Below are positions 25,007 through 37,478 of a stretch of 55,000 nt of DNA, piece after piece; position 1 is the first letter of the stretch; the number at the start of each line of letters is the position of its first letter. Made by a program: the position numbers and the translations under genes. The notes below the pieces were generated by a model, which was not told the origin of the DNA, searched no databases, and worked only from the letters and a program-made list of their open reading frames with translations. This DNA comes from Neocallimastix lanati (nom. inval.) (taxonomy: Eukaryota; Neocallimastigomycota; Neocallimastigomycetes; Neocallimastigales; Neocallimastigaceae): assembly GCA_016946835.1 (NCBI GenBank), contig JACVTC010000022.1, positions 107,501 to 162,500 of the forward strand. The letters are read 5' to 3'.

Positions 25007-25144
25007 TCACCACGATCTTATATAATATATTGCACAGCTTTAATATCTATTAATTGGCTTTACCAGTTATACGTCGATCATTTAAGAAAATTTAGCTTGG
25101 ATCAAGTCAAGAGACTTCCATGCTTTTCATCAATGACGAATTGA
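25007..25144 (+). pseudogene. Second decayed coding-like fragment
   Basis: A 45-codon open stretch to TGA at 25142, with protein-like composition (ALISINWLYQLYVDHLRK, then FSLDQVKRLPCFS) in otherwise non-coding A/T sequence. It has no start codon and is preceded by a T-run and AG resembling a 3' splice site, but the frame directly after that AG is closed. It is probably a remnant related to the fragment 400 bp upstream; family not recognised. Confidence 0.25.
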
Positions 25145-25347
25145 AATAAAAAATATAAGAAAGTAATTTGATATACTATTAATTAATATTTATTAATATT
25201 TTTTATTATTTCAATATTAATAATTATATATCATTACTTTTAATTATTTTATTTTAATAAAACTTGTATAATTATAGAAAGTTTTTATAAATCATAGGTT
25301 AGGTTATTATATTAATTTTGAAAGGGTTAAGTATTACATATTAAATT

Positions 25348-25392
25348 GGGGGAGAGTTGCATTTCCCAAAGTTGCATTTCGACAAATGGCTT
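25348..25392. repeat. Fragment of the GCGAAATGC fold-back family
   Basis: GGGAGAGTTGCATTTCCC followed by AAAGTTGCATTTCGAC matches the reverse complement of the unit near 34526-34555 (GGGGAAATGCAACTCTCCC). A short dispersed copy of the same family, 9 kb away. Confidence 0.55.
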
Positions 25393-25489
25393 ATTGATAT
25401 AAGTAAATGAATGAATAAATAAATAAAAATTCAAAATAATTTTTTTAAACTTGTTTTTATTATATTTTATAATTAATTATAGATATTTT

Positions 25490-26485
25490 TTAAAATAAAA
25501 TAATTATTTATAATATTTAATTATAAAAATAGATTTAATTATAAAGATATATTTTAATATTTTGTAAAAAAATAATATTATAGCAATACTTTAATTATAA
25601 AAATATATTTTTAAAATAATAATATTTTATCATAAAAATATATTTTAATGTTCTTAAGCTAACCTAATCTAATAAAGATTAAAAATACTTTAATAATTAT
25701 TGTATTTATTCATTTATTCTCTTTTTAAAATAATTTTTACTATTAAAAAAATTATTATTATATATTTTAATATTTCGTAAAATAGTAATAAAATAATAAT
25801 TTATAATATTTAATTATAAAGATATATTTTAATATTTTGTAAAATAGTAATAAAATAATTATTTAAAATATTTAATTATAAAAATAAATTTAATTATAAA
25901 GATATATTTTAATATTTTGTAAAAAAATAATATTATAGCAATACTTTAATTATAAAAATATATTTTTAAAATAATAATATTTTATCATAAAAATATACTT
26001 TAATGTTTTTAAGCTAACCTAATCTAATAAAGATTAAAAATACTTTAATAATTATTGTATTTATTCATTTATTCTCCTTTTTAAAACAATTTCTACTATT
26101 AAAAAAATTATTATTATATATTTTAATATTTCGTAAAATAGTAATAAAATAAAAATTTATAATATTTAATTATAAAAATATATTTAATTATAAAGATATA
26201 TTTTAATATTTTGTAAAATAGTAATAAAATAATTATTTAAAATATTTAATTATAAAAATAAATTTAATTATAAAGATATATTTTAATATTTTGTAAAAAA
26301 ATAATATTATAGCAATACTTTAATTATAAAAATATATTTTTAAAATAATAATATTTTATCATAAAAATATATTTTAATGTTTTTAAGCTAACCTAATCTA
26401 ATAAAGATTAAAAATACTTTAATAATTATTGTATTTATTCATTTATTCTCTTTTTAAAATAATTTTTACTATTAAAAAATTATTA
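25490..26485. repeat. Tandem array, about 360 bp unit, nearly three copies
   Basis: The marker string AAGCTAACCTAATCTAATAA recurs at about 25656, 26011 and 26385 (spacing about 355 and 374 bp), with flanking sequence repeated in the same order. Each unit contains smaller repeats of TTTAATTATAAAGATATATT and TTTTGTAAAATAGTAATAAA. No coding content. The array abuts the left end of the MULE region. Confidence 0.88.
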
Positions 26486-26492
26486 TTATATA

Positions 26493-26523
26493 TGACAGAA
26501 TTCATTTGGTCAATTTTCTGTCA
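26493..26523. repeat. Short inverted repeat, possible transposon terminus
   Basis: TGACAGAATT, then about 9 bases, then AATTTTCTGTCA forms an imperfect palindrome at the boundary between the tandem array and the transposase pseudogene. It could be the left terminal repeat of the MULE element, but I found no matching copy to the right of the transposase, so that role is unproven. Confidence 0.4.
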
Positions 26524-26542
26524 TTTCTTAATAATTTATTAT

Positions 26543-27970
26543 TTAATCAATAATTTTTATATTTAAATCATTTAAGCATTTCAACCATAAGTCAATGAAA
26601 TCATTTCTAACACTTTCCTTTTTTTTTAATAGAATTTCCATATTTTTGTAATATTTAACCAAAGCTTTAATTTCCTCAGTTCTTATTAATTTTTTTGTTT
26701 TTTATTTCTTAAAATTCCTGCAGTTCTCCTTTCGTAATCAATGTAATATTTTGATTCTTCTTTTTGCAATTCTGATAGTAATTGAAAAAAAGTTGGTTTT
26801 TTTGCAAATAATATTTTTAAGTATTTATTAAAAGTTTCTGAAACATTATTTGTAATATGCTCAATATTATCATAATAGTTCCAATTTTCAGTTTCATAGT
26901 TAATTAAATAAGTTTTTTTAAAATATTCTAAAAATTCTAAAAATTGAACATAATTATGTTCTTGGCACTCACTTTTTATTTTACTATATATATCATATAT
27001 ATATTCAGGATTAATGAAAGGAAAGTTCGAGATATTATTATAATAAATATATAAATCTTTTATTTTTTCTACTTTATCACCACATAATTCTTTTTTTTTT
27101 AATTTCTAATGCTCTTTTAAAATGCCATATACAGTATTTAATATTTGCATTAATAAAAACTTTTTGTGCAGCATTAGATACAGCTTTTTCAAAATCGCAA
27201 TGAAATATTTTTGGTGTAATTTCAATACTATTATATTTACTAGAATTTTTTTTTATTTCTTCAAATAATATTTCATAAGTTGTTTGCTTTTTATTTTTTA
27301 ATATAGAACAGGAAGTAGTGTAAAAACAATTTAATTCTGTAACATAGGTTCTAGTTATGAATACTTGATAACTAAATATAGGTGCAATATAAAATGTGCC
27401 ATCCGCAAAAATATGTTTATTTTTAGAAAATAATTCTGCTTGGAATGGAGATTGAAAAACAATTAAATCATTATTTTTGAATATCATAAAATTTTCATCC
27501 CTTTTTGTTTTATAATATTTTGATTCATTGGGAATTTCATTAAATGATGTTATATCAAGAGGTAGTTGTTTTCTTCTACTTCTTGTTACTTGGGATTTAA
27601 TTAAATTATATCCTGGACATATAAGACCCATACCTTGAGAAATTTCATCATATGTACGTTTTATATTTACATTAAAAGGAATTGAACTTTTTGAAATTTC
27701 ATCTTTAATTTTATTTTTTACAATTGATTTAGCTGCTCCAAATTTATTTTCAAGATGATTATGTGAGTCATCATATTCTAAGATTTGATTCTCATTATTT
27801 AAAATAATGAAAGATGGACATTGATTTAATGTTTTATATTCTGTACATTTATATTTTTTTGAATTGTCTTTCCTTTTGGATGAAAGATTAAACTTATATT
27901 TTCTGTTTAAAATAATTTGTTCTTTTCCTCTATTAGTTTTGCTTATTTCAATTTCTAGATTTTTCTCCAT
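26543..27970 (-). pseudogene. FLYWCH zinc-finger / MULE-type transposase, two frameshifts
   Basis: Start at 27970. Residues 20-75 form a FLYWCH-like finger (Cys42, Cys51, then His-Asn-His at 70-72). The MULE transposase core follows: Asp190 in FADGTF, Asp259 in HCDFEKAV, and a Cys280/His283 pair. The frame breaks at a run of ten T at 27091-27100 on the plus strand. One base fewer would continue the frame into a region with a TNNVSETFNKYL motif, which supplies the third acidic residue. A second break lies in the T-run at 26690-26696, and the reading then ends at TAA (26545-26543). All three catalytic acidic positions are present, so inactivation is recent or, less likely, the indels are sequencing errors in homopolymers. 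No intron is needed. Confidence 0.8.
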
Positions 27971-28040
27971 TTTTTTTTTTTTTTAATAAAAGTTTCTAAT
28001 TAAATATTCTAATGATTAATTTTAATAATATATATTTTTA

Positions 28041-28045
28041 ATTAT
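28041..28045. other. Target-site duplication ATTAT (left)
   Basis: ATTAT immediately precedes the TGTAACGAAT end of the left LTR and is repeated at 33479-33483 immediately after the right LTR. Five bases is the usual Ty3/gypsy duplication length. Confidence 0.75.
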
Positions 28046-28652
28046 TGTAACGAATATTGGAATATCCGTGTTTTAAAGAGTGTAACACAATAGGTAAGCA
28101 CTTTTTGATTAATAAGTAATTTGGTTTTTTAGAATATAGTTTTATTAATTAAGAAATTTAAAAATATTAATTATAAAGATTAATTATTGTAATATTTCGA
28201 ATTACTTATTAATTAATTTAATAATTAATAAAAACACAATTTTTAAAATATTTTTTTTTTTGGCTGCGAAATTCACTCCTATTTATAGTTTTTCAAAATT
28301 TAAATCCATAAAAATTTAAAACCATAAAATCATTAAAAAGTTTCATAAAAATTGATTATTTTCGGTTAAAAAGAATCTAAAGGAAATAATGATAAAAGAT
28401 AAATTAAAATAGAATTTCTATCTGATTTGTTTCTATTAATTTCTAAGAATTTCTTTTGTTAATTTTTACAGAAATTTATACAGAAACAAATACAGAAACA
28501 AATACAGAAATGAAGTATAAAAATTCTTTAAAATTTAAATGATATAAAATTTTAGTAAAGGTGTGAGTCGAACCCTAGTGGTTCAGGCTGAGGTCATAGT
28601 GACTAACCACTATGCAAGCATTCTAATTTCTAATTTTTTAAGATTCGTTACA
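28046..28652 (-). repeat. 3' LTR of the retrotransposon (607 bp)
   Basis: Same length and, by eye, same sequence as 32872-33478. Bounded by TGTAACGAAT and ATTCGTTACA. Contains the tRNA-like segment near its right end and small direct repeats of ACAGAAACAAAT around 28480-28510. Confidence 0.95.
28561..28620 (-). other. tRNA-like segment in the LTR (A-box/B-box resemblance)
   Basis: Read on the element strand it contains CATAGTGGTTAGTCACTATG, a perfect 7 bp stem whose ATAGTGGTTAGT matches the D-arm/A-box of many tRNAs. About 26 bases later comes GGGTTCGACTC, a near-consensus B-box/T-loop. GAACC ACTAG GGTTC can also pair. It is not a full cloverleaf: the T-stem does not close. The same segment occurs at 33387-33446. 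Confidence 0.5.
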
Positions 28653-28668
28653 TGGTCCTCCTCTAGGA
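28653..28668 (-). other. Polypurine tract next to the 3' LTR
   Basis: On the element strand the internal region ends TAGAGGAGGACCA immediately before TGTAACGAAT, the usual position and composition of a plus-strand primer. It confirms the minus orientation independently of the ORF. Confidence 0.7.
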
Positions 28669-28874
28669 TTCGGATGCCAGACGAATCTTTTGCTTTAAAT
28701 CTAAACTATTTCTAATTCTAACTTTTATAATAATAAACTATAACTAAAATACTTATAGGAGTGATAATTTAATTAATACATTGGATAATAAAAATTACAT
28801 GAATTTTAAGTTTTAAAAATAAAGTATAAAAATAAAACTATCTAGAATAAATGTTTTTGAATAATATAAAATAA

Positions 28875-28905
<31 letters not shown>

Positions 28906-28973
28906 ATCATAAGTTAGAATGATTAATAGTACTTTGATGAAATAAAATTTATTTTTGATTAAATGATTTATAT

Positions 28974-32003
<3,030 letters not shown>

Positions 32004-32016
32004 TTACTAATTATTA

Positions 32017-32400
32017 ATTATTAATTATTAATTATTATTAATTATTAAATATTGATTATTACTAATTATTATTAATTATTATTATTAATTATTACTAATT
32101 ATTGAATATTGATTATTACTATTAATTATTACTAATTATTGAATATTGATTATTACTATTAATTATTACTAATTATTGAATATTGATTATTACTATTAAT
32201 TATTACTAATTATTGAATATTGATTATTACTATTAATTATTACTAATTATTGAATATTGATTATTACTATTAATTATTACTAATTATTGAATATTGATTA
32301 TTATTATTATTAATTATTAATTATTAATTATTACTAATTATTGATTATTAATTATTATTATTAATTATTAAATATTAATTATTAAATATTAATTATTACT
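32017..32400. repeat. Leader repeat with 37 bp period
   Basis: TGAATATTGATTATTACTAT recurs at 32103, 32140, 32177, 32214, 32251 and 32288, an exact 37 bp period, flanked by shorter ATTATTA blocks. It lies in the untranslated leader upstream of Gag and is bounded by poly-T runs at about 31962-31988 and 32403-32434. Confidence 0.93.
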
Positions 32401-32436
<36 letters not shown>

Positions 32437-32654
32437 TATAATCATTAATTTTGTTTGAATAATAAATATACAATATAATTAATTATTAGAAGAAGTAAAT
32501 ATTTAATTTCAATATAAATAATTTTAATTTCAAGGATGGCTATATGGATTATTGAAAATATTAATAATTTTAATATATAGTAAAATTCAAGGGTTCCGAT
32601 TGAATTTATAAATTCATGAATGAATTTTGGTAGAAAAATTTATAGTCTTGGTAA

Positions 32655-32835
32655 GTGGTTTCAAAAATAGTAGAAAATGGGATTCCTTAACGGGGTTCCA
32701 AAAAAGAATAGTAGTAAATGGGATTCCTTAACGGTGTTCCAAAAATAGTAGTAGAAAATGGGATTCCTTAACGGGGTTCCAAAAATAGTAGTAGAAAATG
32801 GGATTCCTTAACGGGGTTCCAAAAAGAGTAAAAGT
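32655..32835. repeat. Leader repeat with 40-41 bp period, four copies
   Basis: GATTCCTTAACGGGGTTCCA recurs at 32681, 32722 (one change), 32762 and 32802. It lies close to the element's 5' LTR (right LTR), in the transcribed leader. Each unit holds an imperfect GGATTCC/GGGTTCC pair. Confidence 0.92.
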
Positions 32836-32871
32836 GCAAAGGTATTGTGCTTAGTTTAGTGGTGTTTTTAT

Positions 32872-33478
32872 TGTAACGAATATTGGAATATCCGTGTTTT
32901 AAAGAGTGTAACACAATAGGTAAGCACTTTTTGATTAATAAGTAATTTGGTTTTTTAGAATATAGTTTTATTAATTAAGAAATTTAAAAATATTAATTAT
33001 AAAGATTAATTATTGTAATATTTCGAATTACTTATTAATTAATTTAATAATTAATAAAAACACAATTTTTAAAATATTTTTTTTTTTGGCTGCGAAATTC
33101 ACTCCTATTTATAGTTTTTCAAAATTTAAATCCATAAAAATTTAAAACCATAAAATCATTAAAAAGTTTCATAAAAATTGATTATTTTCGGTTAAAAAGA
33201 ATCTAAAGGAAATAATGATAAAAGATAAATTAAAATAGAATTTCTATCTGATTTGTTTCTATTAATTTCTAAGAATTTCTTTTGTTAATTTTTACAGAAA
33301 TTTATACAGAAACAAATACAGAAACAAATACAGAAATGAAGTATAAAAATTCTTTAAAATTTAAATGATATAAAATTTTAGTAAAGGTGTGAGTCGAACC
33401 CTAGTGGTTCAGGCTGAGGTCATAGTGACTAACCACTATGCAAGCATTCTAATTTCTAATTTTTTAAGATTCGTTACA
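32872..33478 (-). repeat. 5' LTR of the retrotransposon (607 bp)
   Basis: Promoter-bearing LTR in the element's orientation, apparently identical to 28046-28652. The internal sequence adjoining it (element strand) begins ATAAAAACACCACTAAAC rather than TGG, so an ordinary tRNA 3'-end primer site is absent. It carries the second copy of the tRNA-like segment (33387-33446). Confidence 0.95.
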
Positions 33479-33483
33479 ATTAT
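33479..33483. other. Target-site duplication ATTAT (right)
   Basis: Matches ATTAT at 28041-28045 on the other side of the retrotransposon. Confidence 0.75.
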
Positions 33484-34161
33484 ATATACTTTAAATGAAG
33501 ATTAATTATTCAAATATTATTTTTTAATTCTTCTATATTTTAAATAATTCCTTTTTTTAGTGTAACTGGATAAATATAAAGTATTTATAAGTTTATTATA
33601 TTTTTTATTATATAAGTATAAAAATTTTTATATTATAATTTTATATTTATTTTTATATTTAATAACTATTATAATTTTCATCATTATTATAAAAATATTA
33701 TTATTGATGTTTCTGTAATTATTGCTACAGTTTATATTATTTATTTATTATTTATTATATATTATTCATTATTAATTTATAAAATATTATAAGAAAAACT
33801 TTTTACATTTTTCTTAAGTAGGTAAATATTATTTTTATTAATTCATTTATATATATATTTGTAAATAATAATAATATTATTTATAATTTAATCGTCATTA
33901 TTATTATTAATGACAATCCTTTTATAATTATAGCAATAGTGTTTATATTATTATTTTTTTATTAATTATATTACTATATTGTTTATTTTATTATTATTTT
34001 TTTTTTTATTTATTATTTATCAATTTATTATTTATTTAAACAGATATTTGTAAAGCTATTTATATATGAAAAAATTTTTTTTAATATTTAAATATTTACT
34101 TCATAATTATAAATACATCAATATTAAAAATATTTAATTTTATTTATTTATTTATTTATTT
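33484..34161. other. AT-rich non-coding sequence
   Basis: Flank of the retrotransposon insertion. Only A/T-rich sequence was seen, without ORFs, RNA genes or a MULE terminal repeat that would pair with 26493-26523. Confidence 0.6.
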
Positions 34162-34311
34162 AATAATTCTCAATTTGGCGAAAAGCAACTTGGCGAAAAG
34201 CAACTTGGCGAAATGCCCCACACCCGATCGTGCATTTGGCAATGTGGGGTGTGGGGCATTTCGCCAAATTGCAATTCGCCAAGTTGCATTTCGCCAGATT
34301 GAAAATTATTA
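34162..34311. repeat. Fold-back (MITE-like) element 1
   Basis: A 150 bp inverted repeat. A 19 bp perfect arm GGCGAAATGCCCCACACCC pairs with GGGTGTGGGGCATTTCGCC, around a loop GATCGTGCATTTGGCAAT. Outside it, units of AACTTGGCGAAA pair with TTCGCCAAGTTG. AATAATT/AATTATT and TTTA/TAAA arrays extend the pairing outward. No ORF, so non-autonomous. Confidence 0.85.
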
Positions 34312-34431
34312 AATAAATCAATAAATCAATAAATAAAATTAAATATTATTAATATCGCATAAAAACAATTTTAAAAAAAATATTTTTTGAATTAATATTT
34401 TTTTATTTATTCATTTATTTATATCAATACT

Positions 34432-34577
34432 TTACTTGTCGAAATGCAACCTGGCAAAAGGGAAATGCAACTTGGGGAAATGCAACATTTTAATACTACG
34501 CCACTTGGCGAAATGCAACCTGACGAAATGCAATTTGGGGAAATGCAACTCTCCCGGATCGTGCATTTGGCAATGTG
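34432..34577. repeat. Related half-element of the fold-back family
   Basis: Repeated GGCGAAATGCAACCT/GGGGAAATGCAACTT units, then CGGATCGTGCATTTGGCAAT, the same loop as element 1, but only one arm is present. Looks like a truncated or rearranged copy. A 61-codon open frame on the minus strand is only the repeat read as protein. Confidence 0.75.
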
Positions 34578-34839
34578 GTGTATAAATTTTTTAAATAAAT
34601 CCATACATTTTTAAGATATTCTATTATTCTATACTATCATAAATAAATATATAAATAATAATTATTTTTTTTAAAATAATAATAATAATATATTTAAATA
34701 TTATTAAATAACTATTTAAAAAGAAATAATAATATATTCTATTAAAAAGAATTATAAAAAATTATTTTTATAATTGAATATTAATAAATTATATATATAA
34801 AAAAGAATATTTATTATTTATTTACTTATTTATTTATTT

Positions 34840-34980
34840 ATTAAAAACAAACCTCATACAAAAATATGCCATATTGCAAAATGCACAATTGCGAAATGCC
34901 CTAGATTCATTATATTTGAATCTAGTGAGTTTCGCATTTCTCAATGTGGCATATTTTTGTATGTGGCTTGTTTTTAATAA
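34840..34980. repeat. Fold-back (MITE-like) element 2
   Basis: TACAAAAATATGCCATATTG pairs with CAATGTGGCATATTTTTGTA (one mismatch); TTATTAAAAACAA pairs with TTGTTTTTAATAA. The interior holds TGCGAAATGCCCTAGATTCA against TGAATCTAGTG. Flanked by TTTA and TAAA arrays like element 1. Different arms but the shared GCGAAATGC core suggest a sub-family. Confidence 0.82.
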
Positions 34981-35329
34981 ATAAATAAATAAATAATAAA
35001 TATTTTTTTTCAATTAATTAATAATATTTAATTGTAAAAATATAATATTATTTATTTTGAAATAATTACATATTTAAATATATTTATTGCAATTTTTCTT
35101 TATTTTTTAATTATATATTTAAATATGTTTATTACTTTTTTTTATTTATTTAATTATATATTTAATTATTATTTTAAAAGAAATAATAACATATTTTTAC
35201 AATTAAATATTAATGAATAACTATTTCAAAAGAAATAATAATATATTCTAAAAAAAAATATCTTTAACAACTTAATAAATTATATATATAAAAAAAGAAT
35301 ATTTATTATTTACTTATTATTTATTTAAT

Positions 35330-35395
35330 TATTAAAACAAGCCACATTATGATATGCACGTTGCGAAATGCACTAAATTCATTAATTTTTTATAT
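35330..35395. repeat. Partial copy of fold-back element 2
   Basis: ATTAAAACAAGCCACATTAT followed by GATATGCACGTTGCGAAATGCACTAAATTC resembles one arm of the 34840-34980 element, without the second arm. Confidence 0.6.
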
Positions 35396-35495
35396 TAAAA
35401 AATTTATTTCAGTTTTAAATAAACCTAAATGGTATTAATGCACAAATTTGAAAATCAATATATACTTTTGAAAAAAATTAATAGACATTAATAAT

Positions 35496-35533
<38 letters not shown>

Positions 35534-36578
35534 AAACAAAATAAAACAAAATAAAATGGAAATATAGACATTAAAATTAATATATATATAATATTAATAA
35601 AATTAAAAATATATATAAATATAAATTAAAAAATAAAAATAAAATAAAATAAAGATATTTAATTATAAAAGTATTATACAAATTATACAATGATTTATTC
35701 TTGATTTGATGTCAAAAAAAATTTTTTTTTTGTATATTTTCACAATCTTTATTTTTCAATAAAAAATTTATTTATTTTTTGATAAAAAAAAAAATTTTAA
35801 ATCTATTTTACTAAAAAATTATTATTATTATTACAATTACTAATTATTTTTCTTAATTTTTATGATATATATATATATATTATCTTTTTACTAACTAATT
35901 AGAATATATTTATATATACTTTTATATTCTATTTCAAATTGCTTTTTTATTGTTATAATAATTATTTTATTGTTATTTATTGATATTACTATTATTATAG
36001 TCATCTTTTAATGTTTAATTTTTTTTTTTTTCTTAATTTATTCGAGATATTATAAATTATATTATCATATAATTTTATAATGTTAATGATTATATTTTAA
36101 TGTTTAGTTTCATTTTTTTTATGTTAATAATAATAATAATAATAATAATAACTGTATAGATATGGTGATTCATATATATTTTATTATTATATTTTGTATT
36201 TTTTTTTTTTTTTTATTATTTATTTATTTTATTTTTTAATTAATATATTATATATATATATATTTTGATTATTTCATTTATTTAAATTCATTCATTCATT
36301 TTGTTTTTAAAAAACAAAACATAAATTAATTAAATATAAGATGAAAAATAAATATATATTATTGCAATAACATATGGTATATAATTATTATATTAATCGT
36401 TTATTATTATTTTTTTATTTATATTTATTTTATCTTTTTTTTTATATATAATTATTATATATAAATTTTTTATTTTTCTTTTTAATTTTATTAATACTTT
36501 TATTCTTTTATTATTTCTTTATTTCTTTATTTTTTTATTTCTTCATTTTTTTATTTCTTTATTTTTTTTTTTTTTAAA
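35396..36578. other. AT-rich 3' flank of NOT3
   Basis: A/T-rich sequence with poly-A (about 35496-35531) and short TTTA/TAA arrays. Nothing codes convincingly. It should contain the NOT3 polyadenylation region. Confidence 0.6.
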
Positions 36579-36975
36579 TTAATCTAAGTCAGCATCTTCA
36601 AGGTAACAATATTCAAATCTGTTATAATATATAAAATTTAATAAGACATAATTATATATATTCCAATGTGAATATATATATGTTAGAATATAATATATAT
36701 AAAAAATTGTAAATAATTTTAATATTAGATTAATTATCAAATTAAATAAATAAATAATAATAAAAAATTAATAAATAAAATTTTTAAATTTAAAAATTAC
36801 TTGAATTCACTCTTCTTTCTTTTACACCATAATCCTTCATAATCAAAGTATATATAGGTTCCTTGTTCATATTCTTCAGTAATATGCTTTGGTTCTTCAA
36901 GTCTTTGGAACCAAGTATAATACTTTTTATGGAATCTCCATGATTGACGTTTTAATTCACGGGCAGCTAAGTACC

Positions 36976-37009
<34 letters not shown>

Positions 37010-37445
37010 TTAATTTATTATTAAGAAAAAAAAAAATTCAAAAATATAAAATATTTTGATAAAAATTATAATAATAGAACTGAAGAAAAAAAAAAAAAAC
37101 ATTTTTTTATTTTTCATTTTAATAATAATTTTGCTTAATTAATTTAGTAAATAATACTCACTGTTGATATGTTCCTTGTTGATAATAAAATATGAAGAAT
37201 AATGTATCAACATCATACTTTTTAAATATTTCTGGATTTTCATATGTTTTTTGAGGTTCCTCAGGATAATACGATGGCGTTGGATAAGCATTTTCCATTG
37301 TGTAGAAATCAGGTCTTTTTTATTTATTTTAATATTATTTATAATTATTTTTATTGTTTTATATTATATGAATATGTTTATTTTATTTTACTAATTTTTA
37401 TTTTTATTTTTTTTATTTTTTATATTTTTTTAATTTTTATTTATT

Positions 37446-37478
<33 letters not shown>

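Noticed and set aside
25490-26485. CRISPR-like array
   Set aside because: Units of about 360 bp with internal A/T subrepeats in a eukaryotic genome; no short direct repeats with unique spacers.
28560-28621. Genuine tRNA gene in each LTR
   Set aside because: D-arm and T-loop strings are present but the T-stem does not pair, the acceptor stem is missing and no anticodon arm of proper shape forms; kept only as a tRNA-like segment.
28046-28652. Plus-strand orientation of the retrotransposon, with TGGTCCTCC at 28653 as a tRNA primer site
   Set aside because: The ORF order Gag to chromodomain and the purine tract AGAGGAGGA on the minus strand beside this LTR show that it is the 3' LTR; the TGG is part of the complement of the polypurine tract.
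34419-34604. 61-codon minus-strand frame with repeated CISP-type motifs, looking like a small Cys-rich secreted peptide
   Set aside because: It coincides exactly with the GCGAAATGC repeat units and starts and stops in flanking A/T; the Cys spacing is the DNA repeat period.
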